From NCBI GenBank assembly GCA_026129865.1, contig JAHCHG010000005.1, positions 235,690-299,689 of the forward strand: a stretch of 64,000 nt of DNA, in the 5' to 3' direction. The DNA comes from Pyrinomonadaceae bacterium (GTDB taxonomy: Bacteria > Acidobacteriota > Blastocatellia > Pyrinomonadales > Pyrinomonadaceae). The notes under the pieces were generated by a model. It saw nothing but the letters and a program-made list of their open reading frames with translations, was not told the DNA's origin and searched no databases. Below are positions 38,097 to 44,824 of the stretch, piece after piece. Numbering within the stretch: the first letter of the stretch is position 1; each line of letters opens with the position of its first letter. The position numbers and the translations under genes are program-made.

Positions 38097-38669
38097 TTAA
38101 GACCGGCTCGATAAGATCTGAGGTTGACGGCGCTGGAACATTTCTCTTCCGACAGCGATCAGTTCTTCCGCGGAAAGGATCTTTCCGGCGGATGGAAAAA
38201 CAAACTCGTTTTCCATTTGTATATGCGGTCGATATAGGTCGTAAAGGCTTTCGCTGAGGTCCGTGAAAAGAGCGACCTTATTCGAATCTAATTCTTCGTC
38301 TGCGACCATCGTAACGAATAGCTGATTCATCGAATTTTCAACGCTGGCGGCGCGTTTGTGCTGGTCTTCCAATTGATCGACAACATCAAAAACTTCCGAT
38401 ACGATCTGGGTGTTGTAAGCACGCATACGTGGGAAAAGCGACTGCTCTTCATCGGCGGTGTGCTTAATGCCGGCGGTTGCAAAATGCACGACAACCGTAT
38501 TTATCGCATTAAGAATGTCACCTACCGCCGCTTTGTCCGGCTTTTGCAGCGATTCTACCGAACGGCGAAGAGTTTCCAAATTCGCCGCGATCTTTTGATG
38601 ACACTGAAAAAGAACATCAAGCGGTTTCGTGAAATCCACCTGTGGAGGGATCGCGTTTAGCGGCTTCAT
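38097..38669 (-). CDS. Hemerythrin domain protein, FNR/operator-controlled
   Basis: 190 residues; a four-helix bundle with di-iron type ligands in CHQKIAANLE, HFATAGIKHTADEEQSLFPRM, QLEDQHKR and RPHIQMENEFVFPSA. It resembles, but is not identical to, the hemerythrin at 20279. Proposed roles are O2/NO binding or iron handling. The start has AAGGAGAT upstream. Its own promoter holds an FNR-like box (38734-38745) and a perfect palindrome (38687-38709), so it can be expressed separately from the Mo-enzyme genes upstream, probably under oxygen limitation. Confidence 0.85.
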   Translation of the reverse strand: MKPLNAIPPQVDFTKPLDVLFQCHQKIAANLETLRRSVESLQKPDKAAVGDILNAINTVVVHFATAGIKHTADEEQSLFPRMRAYNTQIVSEVFDVVDQLEDQHKRAASVENSMNQLFVTMVADEELDSNKVALFTDLSESLYDLYRPHIQMENEFVFPSAGKILSAEELIAVGREMFQRRQPQILSSRS

Positions 38670-38686
38670 AATATCTCCTTGAGAAC

Positions 38687-38709
38687 AAATTATCGTTACG
38701 AACGATAAT
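38687..38709. promoter_or_regulatory. Perfect 10-3-10 palindrome upstream of the hemerythrin gene
   Basis: AATTATCGTT and AACGATAATT flank ACG, with no mismatch. It lies 18-40 bp before the start codon, downstream of the FNR-like box in transcription order, the position expected for a repressor operator. Confidence 0.65.
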
Positions 38710-38733
38710 TACGGCTCAAATGAGAAAATTATA

Positions 38734-38745
38734 TGATTTAAATCA
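38734..38745. promoter_or_regulatory. FNR-like box TGAT-N4-ATCA
   Basis: TGATTTAAATCA is a perfect palindrome and matches the inner 4 bases of each half-site of the FNR/DNR consensus TTGAT-N4-ATCAA. It lies 65-76 bp upstream of the hemerythrin start codon. Confidence 0.55.
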
Positions 38746-38760
38746 CAAACACGAATTTGT

Positions 38761-39024
38761 CTAATGACCGATCGTCGAGCGTTTGGATTTCGTCGGTTTC
38801 CACCAGAGGACGATCGTAACCGAGATCAGCCAGCAGACGCCCGAAGCAATGACAAGCGGTGCGATCTCTTTGTAGTGCTTAGCCAGCGCTGCTTCGACCG
38901 TTGCCGATAAGATCCAAAGCTGCGCGAGATTTATCATTACCAGCAAAGCGAGCTTTGCCTGCAAAACTGCCGATCTTCCTTTCGGAGTCGCCCGTTGATT
39001 AGGGTTTTCAAAATTTCTACGCAC
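38761..39024 (-). CDS. Small two-helix membrane protein of the second Mo-enzyme operon
   Basis: About 87 residues. The GTG at 39024 is chosen because GGAGG lies 8 bp upstream; it overlaps the Rieske gene by 8 bp, while the ATG of the longer frame (39069) would overlap it by 53 bp. Two hydrophobic helices (LALLVMINLAQLWILSATVEA; VIASGVCWLISVTIVLWW) with basic ends. I do not recognise the family with certainty (possibly DUF6755). Being translationally coupled to the Rieske gene, it is probably a small membrane subunit of the same complex. Confidence 0.65.
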   Translation of the reverse strand: MRRNFENPNQRATPKGRSAVLQAKLALLVMINLAQLWILSATVEAALAKHYKEIAPLVIASGVCWLISVTIVLWWKPTKSKRSTIGH

Positions 39025-39589
39025 GTTCCCATCCTCCAACTTCTCTGCCCGTCGCCCAAACTTCGCCATTGTCTTTTACTTCGATCGCGATCTTATCCAA
39101 AGGTCGCGGCGGCGGACCGTAAAGGACATTTCCGGTTTTGACATCGAATCCCGCTTCGTGGCACGGGCATTCAAGCCGCTGCGCGTCCTTTTCAAAATAA
39201 ACCGGGCATGCAAGATGTGTGCATTTTTGACCGTACGCGTAATACTCGCCGTCGCCGGAACGCACCAGAATTGCCGAATCGTTTTCCGTCGGATAACGGA
39301 AATTCAACGCGCTGCCAGGCTTTAGCGTTACTGCTTCTTCGATCTTCATTGCCGGAAGTACCTCGGTTTTCTGAGAATCGTAAAGCGATTTTGCGGCGAA
39401 TCCGCCCGAACTTACGAACAGTGCGGTCGAAGTTACCGCTAGAAAATTACAAAACTCCCGACGCGTAACCTGCGCTTCTCCATCTCTTTCGTAGGGAAAG
39501 TCTCGCTGGTGCGGAGATGTTGCCTCTCTAACATCGCTCTCGTCGCTCAAAACTTTATCAATTGCCGAATTTAAATTATTAGAACTCAT
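39017..39589 (-). CDS. Tat-exported Rieske [2Fe-2S] protein
   Basis: About 190 residues from the ATG at 39589, which overlaps the ferredoxin gene by 11 bp. After a 50-residue cytoplasmic head comes [17 protein letters not shown], a Tat signal that may stay as an anchor. The Rieske fold carries CTHLAC and CPCHEAGF, giving the C-x-H...C-x2-H ligands plus a disulfide pair as in high-potential bc-type Rieske proteins. No cytochrome b of bc1/b6f type is nearby; its partner is presumably the NarI-like cytochrome b encoded at 42951. Confidence 0.85.
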   Translation of the reverse strand: MSSNNLNSAIDKVLSDESDVREATSPHQRDFPYERDGEAQVTRREFCNFLAVTSTALFVSSGGFAAKSLYDSQKTEVLPAMKIEEAVTLKPGSALNFRYPTENDSAILVRSGDGEYYAYGQKCTHLACPVYFEKDAQRLECPCHEAGFDVKTGNVLYGPPPRPLDKIAIEVKDNGEVWATGREVGGWERA

Positions 39590-40226
39590 TCGCTTTATTT
39601 GCCTCCTGGGACTGCGATTCCATCCACGACTCATGATCCTCATGAGCGTCTACCGCAACTTTTCCTTCAAACACTCCGCAGCCGTCGACCGAAACTTCTT
39701 CCGCATCTGTCGGAAGCATCAGATAAACTTTTGTTTCAACGCGCTGATTGCCGAAGACATGTGATTTTACGGGCTTTGTCCGGCGCAGCGGAACGATCTG
39801 TTCGTAAGTTCCGAACGATATTGCTCCCGTCGGACAGACACTTGCACACATCGGCTTCAAACCTTCGCTGGTGCGGTCGAAACACATATCGCACTTCATC
39901 TGAAGGTGTATTTCCGAATTGTATTTCGGCACACCGAACGGACACGCATTAACGCAGTTCCGGCAATCGATGCAGCGCGGTTTTAACGCCGACATAACAA
40001 CGCCGTCTTCACTCATCTTGATCGCATCCGCCGGGCAGACCAACGCACAGGTCGGTTCCTCGCAGTGCATACAAACCGTCGGCATCGTCGCAGTCGTTTC
40101 GCGTCGGTCTATGTAATCGAGATGGATCATCGAATAACCTTTATGCGTCGAGCATTCACGACACGCCGCCACACACGAACGGCATCCGATACATCTCTGC
40201 GGATCGATGAACATTGTTTCTTTCAT
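39579..40226 (-). CDS. Four-cluster ferredoxin subunit (DmsB/HycB type)
   Basis: 215 residues with four cysteine groups typical of electron-transfer subunits of molybdopterin enzymes: [39 protein letters not shown] and CDMCFD with CASVCP, so up to four [4Fe-4S] clusters. There is no signal peptide, which agrees with a cytoplasmic catalytic subunit. The acidic C-terminal tail of about 50 residues is unusual. It likely carries electrons between the cytochrome b or Rieske protein and the catalytic subunit at 40716. Confidence 0.88.
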   Translation of the reverse strand: MKETMFIDPQRCIGCRSCVAACRECSTHKGYSMIHLDYIDRRETTATMPTVCMHCEEPTCALVCPADAIKMSEDGVVMSALKPRCIDCRNCVNACPFGVPKYNSEIHLQMKCDMCFDRTSEGLKPMCASVCPTGAISFGTYEQIVPLRRTKPVKSHVFGNQRVETKVYLMLPTDAEEVSVDGCGVFEGKVAVDAHEDHESWMESQSQEANKANEF

Positions 40227-40239
40227 AACTCAAATTCCT

Positions 40240-40701
40240 CTATTTATTTTCCTTTTCCCGTACAATTTCGACCGAACAGGGAGCGTGCTGTATGACAGCA
40301 AGCGAAACGCTGCCCACGGTTATTCGCTTCCATAAACTAAATCCGCGCGAAGCCATGACGATCAGGTCCGTTCCATCGGATTCTGCGGTGCTGACGATCA
40401 CTTCCTGCGGCGATTGAAACGTCGGTGTTTCGATCAGCTGGGTCGTTACCGGAAATTCGCCGATCTTAGATTTCAGGATCGTTTCAGCTTCGTCGAGTAT
40501 TATTCTGCCTTTTTCGACCAATTTTTGAAGCGTATCTTTAGCGAGCTCCGCACCGACTCCCATCATATCGGTAACCTGGATCGGCGGATGAACAACGTGA
40601 ATGATCTTGAAGGAACTTCCTTCGTTCCAAGCCCGCCGCGCAACCTCATCTAATGCCAATTTGCTATTTTCGGAACCATCGACCGGAATCAAAACTTTCA
40701 T
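40240..40701 (-). CDS. Universal stress protein (UspA family)
   Basis: About 153 residues from the ATG at 40701, with AGGAG upstream. The fold begins MKVLIPVDGSENSKLALDE and ends with the ATP-binding type loop MASRGFSLWKRITVGSVS. Usp proteins bind nucleotides and respond to energy or oxygen stress; several are found in anaerobic respiration operons. It sits inside the second Mo-enzyme operon, 13-15 bp from each neighbour. Confidence 0.88.
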   Translation of the reverse strand: MKVLIPVDGSENSKLALDEVARRAWNEGSSFKIIHVVHPPIQVTDMMGVGAELAKDTLQKLVEKGRIILDEAETILKSKIGEFPVTTQLIETPTFQSPQEVIVSTAESDGTDLIVMASRGFSLWKRITVGSVSLAVIQHAPCSVEIVREKENK

Positions 40702-40715
40702 TTTTATTTCTCCTC

Positions 40716-42944
40716 TCACTTGCCTTTTCTAACTTCGCTTTGCGAAATTCCTTTTTTCTGACTGCCAAATATCGGTAATTCGCGCGACGCAATTTTCTCG
40801 ATCCGTGCGGCGCAGGCTTTATATTCCGGAATCTTCGAAATTGGATCGAGCTTCGGATTGGTGATCTGATTTGCCGCGAGCTCTTCGCCCCAATGATAGG
40901 GAACGAATATCGTGTCCGGACGGATCGTTTTGACGATCAGTGCCGGAAAAACACCTTCGCCGCGGCGCGAAACTACCTTTACGCGCTCTCCGTCGTTTAT
41001 CTTGTATTTCAACGCCGTTTCAGGGTGAATTTCCACATACGGTTCCGGACATTGCTGCAGCAGAAAACCGATCCGACGCGTCTGATTTCCCGAAAGATAC
41101 TGGTAAACGATGCGCCCGCTCGTATAGATCAGCGGAAATTCTTCGTCAGGTTTTTCTGCCGCGCCGACGTACTCGACGGCGTGAAATTTTGCCTTTCCGT
41201 CTTCGTGATAAAACTTTTCCTCAAAAAGCCGCGGCGTTCCGGGATGTTCGAGCGTCGGACACGCCCAGAAAACTCCGTCCTGTTTGTCGATCTTTTCGTA
41301 AGTAATACCGAAATAATCGGCTTTGCCGCCTTTCGATGCGACACGAAGTTCGTCAAAGATCTCCCGCGGGCTGTTGAAATTGAAATATTTCCCGCGTCCC
41401 ATGCGGCGGGCAATTTCCTGAATTATCCACCAATCGACCTTTGCTTCGCCCGGCGGTTCGTTCGCTTTATTAATTTTAACGACACGACCCTCGCCGGTTG
41501 CGGTGACACCTTCATCTTCGGACCAGGTCGAACCGGGAAGTACAACGTCGGCGTAGCGCGAACCTTCAGACATGAAAAAATCTATGCAGACGTAAAAATC
41601 GAGTCCCTCGAGCGTTTTACGGACGCTGTTCGTATCGGGAAGCGAAACCATCACGTTGTTGCAGATGGAAACGAGCGCCTTTATCTCGCCTTCTCGCATC
41701 TTGTCGAACATTTCAACGATTGAAACTCCGGGTCCCGGCATTTCGGACTCTTCAATTCCCCAGACCCCGGCGATATATTTCCGGTGTTCCGGGTTAGCGA
41801 TAAGCCTTTGTCCGGGCAACTGGTCGGCTTTTTGTCCGTGTTCGCGTCCGCCCTGACCGTTTCCCTGACCGGTGATCGTTCCGTACCCGCGACCTAAAGA
41901 GCCGATCTTTCCTGTCGCAAGAACAATGTTAATGTAGGAAAGTACATTATTTACGCCATTTGTATGATGTTCGATGCCGCGTGCATGAAGGATCATTCCG
42001 GTCTTTGCACGACCGTACATCAGTCCCGCTTGAATAATTTTTTCCGCCGGAACGCCGGTGATCTCAGAAGCAATGTCGGGAGTGTATTTTTCGATGACCT
42101 TTTTCGTTTCTTCCCAATCATTGGTTTTCGAGTCAATGAATTCCTGGTCGATCTGACCGTCATTTAAAATGACATTCAAAATACCGTTCGCAAGCGCCAC
42201 ATCAGTTCCCGGTTTCAGCTGCAAATGAAGATCGCCCTGACGCGCTGTCGGCGTTTCGCGCGGATCGATAATGATCCAGCGACCGCCGTTGTCGCGCTGC
42301 TGCCATAGGAATTTATTTAGGACCGGAAAAGTTTCCGCGCAGTTTGCACCGGCGATCAGCAAAACTTCGGCATGCGGAATATCGCTCCAGGGGTTTGCCG
42401 CGCGGTCGATTCCGAACGCCTTGTTGTTGCCCGCCGCCGCTGAAACCATGCAGAGACGTCCGTTGTAATCGATATACTTCGTCTGCAGACCGACGCGGGC
42501 AAATTTGCCCATTAGATAAGTTTTTTCGGTCGTTAAGCTCGAACCGGAATAAACTCCCAAAACATCTTTACCGTGTTTTTCCTGCAATTCCTTAAATTTG
42601 GAAACGACCAGATCGAGCGCTTCGTCCCACGAAGCCTTTTCAAATACGCCGTTTCGCTTGATAAGCGGATGAAGCAGACGGTCGGGATGATGAGTTTGCA
42701 GATATGCCGTAACTCCCTTGGGACACAGACGACCTTCGTTAACCGGGAAATTCCGCGGTTCAAACCCGACGAGCTTTCCCTTTTCGACAAGCAGGTTCAT
42801 TCCGCATTGTACGGCGCAATATGGACAATGCGTCGGCACAACCTTGTCGATCACGCGGTCAGCCTGCCATCCGCCGTCGGGCGCATCGTGCGTGTGCGGA
42901 CCAAATCTTTCTATAATGTTCTCTAAATTTTCTACTTTCGACAT
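40716..42944 (-). CDS. Nas/Nap-type molybdopterin oxidoreductase, probable nitrate reductase
   Basis: 742 residues. An N-terminal [4Fe-4S] site is formed by C40, C43, C47 and C74 (CPYCAVQCGM...RLCPKG). The molybdenum ligand is probably C165 in DYNGRLCMVSA, which matches the NR-LCM pattern of NasA/NapA/NarB; formate dehydrogenases have a different context. Two Mo-bisPGD binding halves are evident, including the C-terminal TSGRIVYQYLSGNQTRR and VPYHWGEE. No Tat or Sec signal, so it is cytoplasmic. Unlike assimilatory enzymes it is encoded with a membrane cytochrome b, ferredoxin and Rieske protein, suggesting a quinone-linked, respiratory role. Formate or another oxyanion as substrate cannot be excluded. 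Confidence 0.82.
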   Translation of the reverse strand: MSKVENLENIIERFGPHTHDAPDGGWQADRVIDKVVPTHCPYCAVQCGMNLLVEKGKLVGFEPRNFPVNEGRLCPKGVTAYLQTHHPDRLLHPLIKRNGVFEKASWDEALDLVVSKFKELQEKHGKDVLGVYSGSSLTTEKTYLMGKFARVGLQTKYIDYNGRLCMVSAAAGNNKAFGIDRAANPWSDIPHAEVLLIAGANCAETFPVLNKFLWQQRDNGGRWIIIDPRETPTARQGDLHLQLKPGTDVALANGILNVILNDGQIDQEFIDSKTNDWEETKKVIEKYTPDIASEITGVPAEKIIQAGLMYGRAKTGMILHARGIEHHTNGVNNVLSYINIVLATGKIGSLGRGYGTITGQGNGQGGREHGQKADQLPGQRLIANPEHRKYIAGVWGIEESEMPGPGVSIVEMFDKMREGEIKALVSICNNVMVSLPDTNSVRKTLEGLDFYVCIDFFMSEGSRYADVVLPGSTWSEDEGVTATGEGRVVKINKANEPPGEAKVDWWIIQEIARRMGRGKYFNFNSPREIFDELRVASKGGKADYFGITYEKIDKQDGVFWACPTLEHPGTPRLFEEKFYHEDGKAKFHAVEYVGAAEKPDEEFPLIYTSGRIVYQYLSGNQTRRIGFLLQQCPEPYVEIHPETALKYKINDGERVKVVSRRGEGVFPALIVKTIRPDTIFVPYHWGEELAANQITNPKLDPISKIPEYKACAARIEKIASRELPIFGSQKKGISQSEVRKGK

Positions 42945-42950
42945 AAAATT

Positions 42951-44039
42951 TTAATCTTTTGCCGCGGCGGCTCTCGCTCCCTGAAAAACTCCATCCGATT
43001 TATTTGCGAGTCCTGAATACGCAAGACCGCGCATGACGCGTTTACAGCGCGGGCAATAGTCCTGCAGTTTTGTGCCGTCGGGCATTGTGTAATCGAATCC
43101 GAGTTCGCTGACGACTTTGTTCAGGTCGTCGATCCACATTTGTCCGGCAAAATCCGTTTTGCAGCGCGGGCAAAGCGCTCGTGTGAGCTCGGCTGAATTC
43201 TTTTGATAAAGCTCGACCCCGATCGACGCCGGGCGCTGAACTATATGAAATAGCTTTCCGAACGGCAGATAGAAAAGCGTCATGATCACGATCGCCTGAT
43301 GCGACAGCGAGATGAACGAGTACATATAACCTTGGAACCAAAGGCTCGACGCGGTCAGCATCAAACCTGATACCGAGATCGCGATCAGCAGGAGATGCGG
43401 AACGAAATCGAGCAAAAATTGCTGAAGCGCGATCGCGCCGCGGTCGTGAAGACGGCGGTGAATCGCAATTGCGCATCCGGCAATGACCATAACCGCAGTG
43501 AAATCGAGCGCGTGAAACGTTACCCAAGCCTGCAGACTTCGTCCGTCCATCAATTGAAGCGGGAATCCGAAAAGATAAGCGCGATAACCGAGATCGCCTT
43601 CCAATTCAAAATGAACCCAGCCGAATACAAGCGGGAAAGTTACCATCGCCGACAAAACACATCCCCACGCGATCAGAAAATGCATCAGCCAACGGTTGAA
43701 GCCGCGTTTGAAAATGAACTTCTGTGCGACGATATTGCCGAAAAATGTCTTCGCGGCTGACCCGGTATTTTTGACGAATTTGTTGCGTTGGCGATAGAGC
43801 TGCCATCCGCGTTTCCAATATATTCGCGTTGCCGGTCGCTGCAGCCAGAGCGCATAACGGTAAACGATCGCGCCGAAAGCAACGACACTTGCCACCGTGT
43901 AACCAAAAAGTGCCGAATCGTAATTTTCAAGATTCCGCGAGCCGACCATCACAAGAACGGTCAAAAGCGCCGCGGCAGCAACCCCAAGCAGCGTCGAACT
44001 GCCGTAATTCATTGTCGAAATTTGTCTTTCACCGGTCAT
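42951..44039 (-). CDS. NarI-like membrane cytochrome b with a C-terminal zinc-ribbon-like tail
   Basis: About 362 residues from the ATG at 44039 (AAAGGAT upstream; the TTG at 44072 is less likely). Six or so hydrophobic helices, with His residues in NRWLMHFLIAWG, VTFHALDFTAV, FVPHLLLI and LSHQAIVI that fit b-haem ligation as in NarI/HdrC-type cytochromes. After the last helix a soluble tail of about 75 residues carries two CPRC pairs (290-293 and 329-332), a zinc- or Fe-binding knuckle pattern I have not seen in NarI. It starts the operon with the Nas-type catalytic gene 6 bp downstream. Confidence 0.8.
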   Translation of the reverse strand: MTGERQISTMNYGSSTLLGVAAAALLTVLVMVGSRNLENYDSALFGYTVASVVAFGAIVYRYALWLQRPATRIYWKRGWQLYRQRNKFVKNTGSAAKTFFGNIVAQKFIFKRGFNRWLMHFLIAWGCVLSAMVTFPLVFGWVHFELEGDLGYRAYLFGFPLQLMDGRSLQAWVTFHALDFTAVMVIAGCAIAIHRRLHDRGAIALQQFLLDFVPHLLLIAISVSGLMLTASSLWFQGYMYSFISLSHQAIVIMTLFYLPFGKLFHIVQRPASIGVELYQKNSAELTRALCPRCKTDFAGQMWIDDLNKVVSELGFDYTMPDGTKLQDYCPRCKRVMRGLAYSGLANKSDGVFQGARAAAAKD

Positions 44040-44132
44040 AAAACTTGATCCTTTACTGTCTTTTAACGACAAAACGATATGCGTATCCGTTTATCATCTA
44101 GATGAAGTTTGAGGGTTTGAACACGCGGGAAC

Positions 44133-44152
44133 AATGATGAGTTTGCATCATT
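44133..44152. promoter_or_regulatory. 7-6-7 inverted repeat upstream of the second Mo-enzyme operon
   Basis: AATGATG (44133-44139) and CATCATT (44146-44152) with a 6-bp spacer, 94 bp before the cytochrome b start codon. Spacing equals that of the ric site, but the sequence differs. The rest of the 44040-44358 gap holds no gene; a near-palindrome GATATGCGTATC lies close to 44080. Confidence 0.45.
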
Positions 44153-44358
44153 TTCATAGTTAAATCCGATTAGGCGTATAGTTATATTAAATTAGGCTTA
44201 GCAAATCAAACTTTTTAGGCTGCGTTGGCGGCGCGTCCCGATTTCCGCAAAAATTTGTTCAGAATTACTGCGGAAAATAATCTTATAAGCTGCGGCGTTC
44301 GAAGATTCCTACAGGAGTGATCACTATTACTTCCACGAGAATTGCCGAATAAACAATT

Positions 44359-44757
44359 TTATTGTTTATTGCGGAGTCTGTCTGCCAAATAAGGCGCGAA
44401 AAACAGAAATAAGAGACCGAAAGCCATAAGTCCGCCGCGGGCGATGTTGTAGTCTTCCATCAATCGCGTCCAGGAAAAGTTGAATACAAAAATTCCAAGG
44501 CTGAATTCGAACAGAACCGTCAAAAATACCCAGATAAATCCGATCAAAAAAAGCGATCGGTTATCGGGCGCATCGATTCGGCGTATGAAAATTAGCGTTA
44601 CGAGAAAGATCAGTATCATCCCCGTAAAAACGGCGATTCGGCGCGCGGGAAAATCTCCGACGACCGGCGCCAAAAAAAGCTGCCGGACCGTTCCGTGAAT
44701 GATCTCGACAAAAATTATCAAAAACCAGACAAGTATTGATCGAAGCAAATACATCAA
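44359..44757 (-). CDS. Four-helix membrane protein, function unknown
   Basis: 132 residues with four hydrophobic helices and a conserved-looking first loop EIIHGTVRQLFLAPVVGDFPARR. The motif GTxRxxFLxPxxG is seen in a family of small bacterial membrane proteins without known function. It lies between the norZ terminator and the second Mo-enzyme promoter region, so it is likely transcribed alone or by read-through from norZ. Confidence 0.65.
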   Translation of the reverse strand: MMYLLRSILVWFLIIFVEIIHGTVRQLFLAPVVGDFPARRIAVFTGMILIFLVTLIFIRRIDAPDNRSLFLIGFIWVFLTVLFEFSLGIFVFNFSWTRLMEDYNIARGGLMAFGLLFLFFAPYLADRLRNKQ

Positions 44758-44776
44758 TTTCTAGATCTTGAAAAAT

Positions 44777-44809
44777 GTCCGCTGTCTCAGATCTTTTAAG
44801 ACAGCGGAC
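44777..44809 (-). terminator. Terminator of norZ
   Basis: GTCCGCTGTC (44777-44786) and GACAGCGGAC (44800-44809) form a perfect 10-bp stem; on the minus strand it is followed by ATTTTTC. It lies 15 bp after the norZ stop codon. Confidence 0.85.
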
Positions 44810-44824
44810 GCGGTCTACAGACTT

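Noticed and set aside
40716..42944. Formate dehydrogenase alpha subunit
   Set aside because: The sequence around the Mo cysteine (NGRLCMVSA) matches Nas/Nap enzymes rather than the formate dehydrogenase context, though substrate remains unproven.
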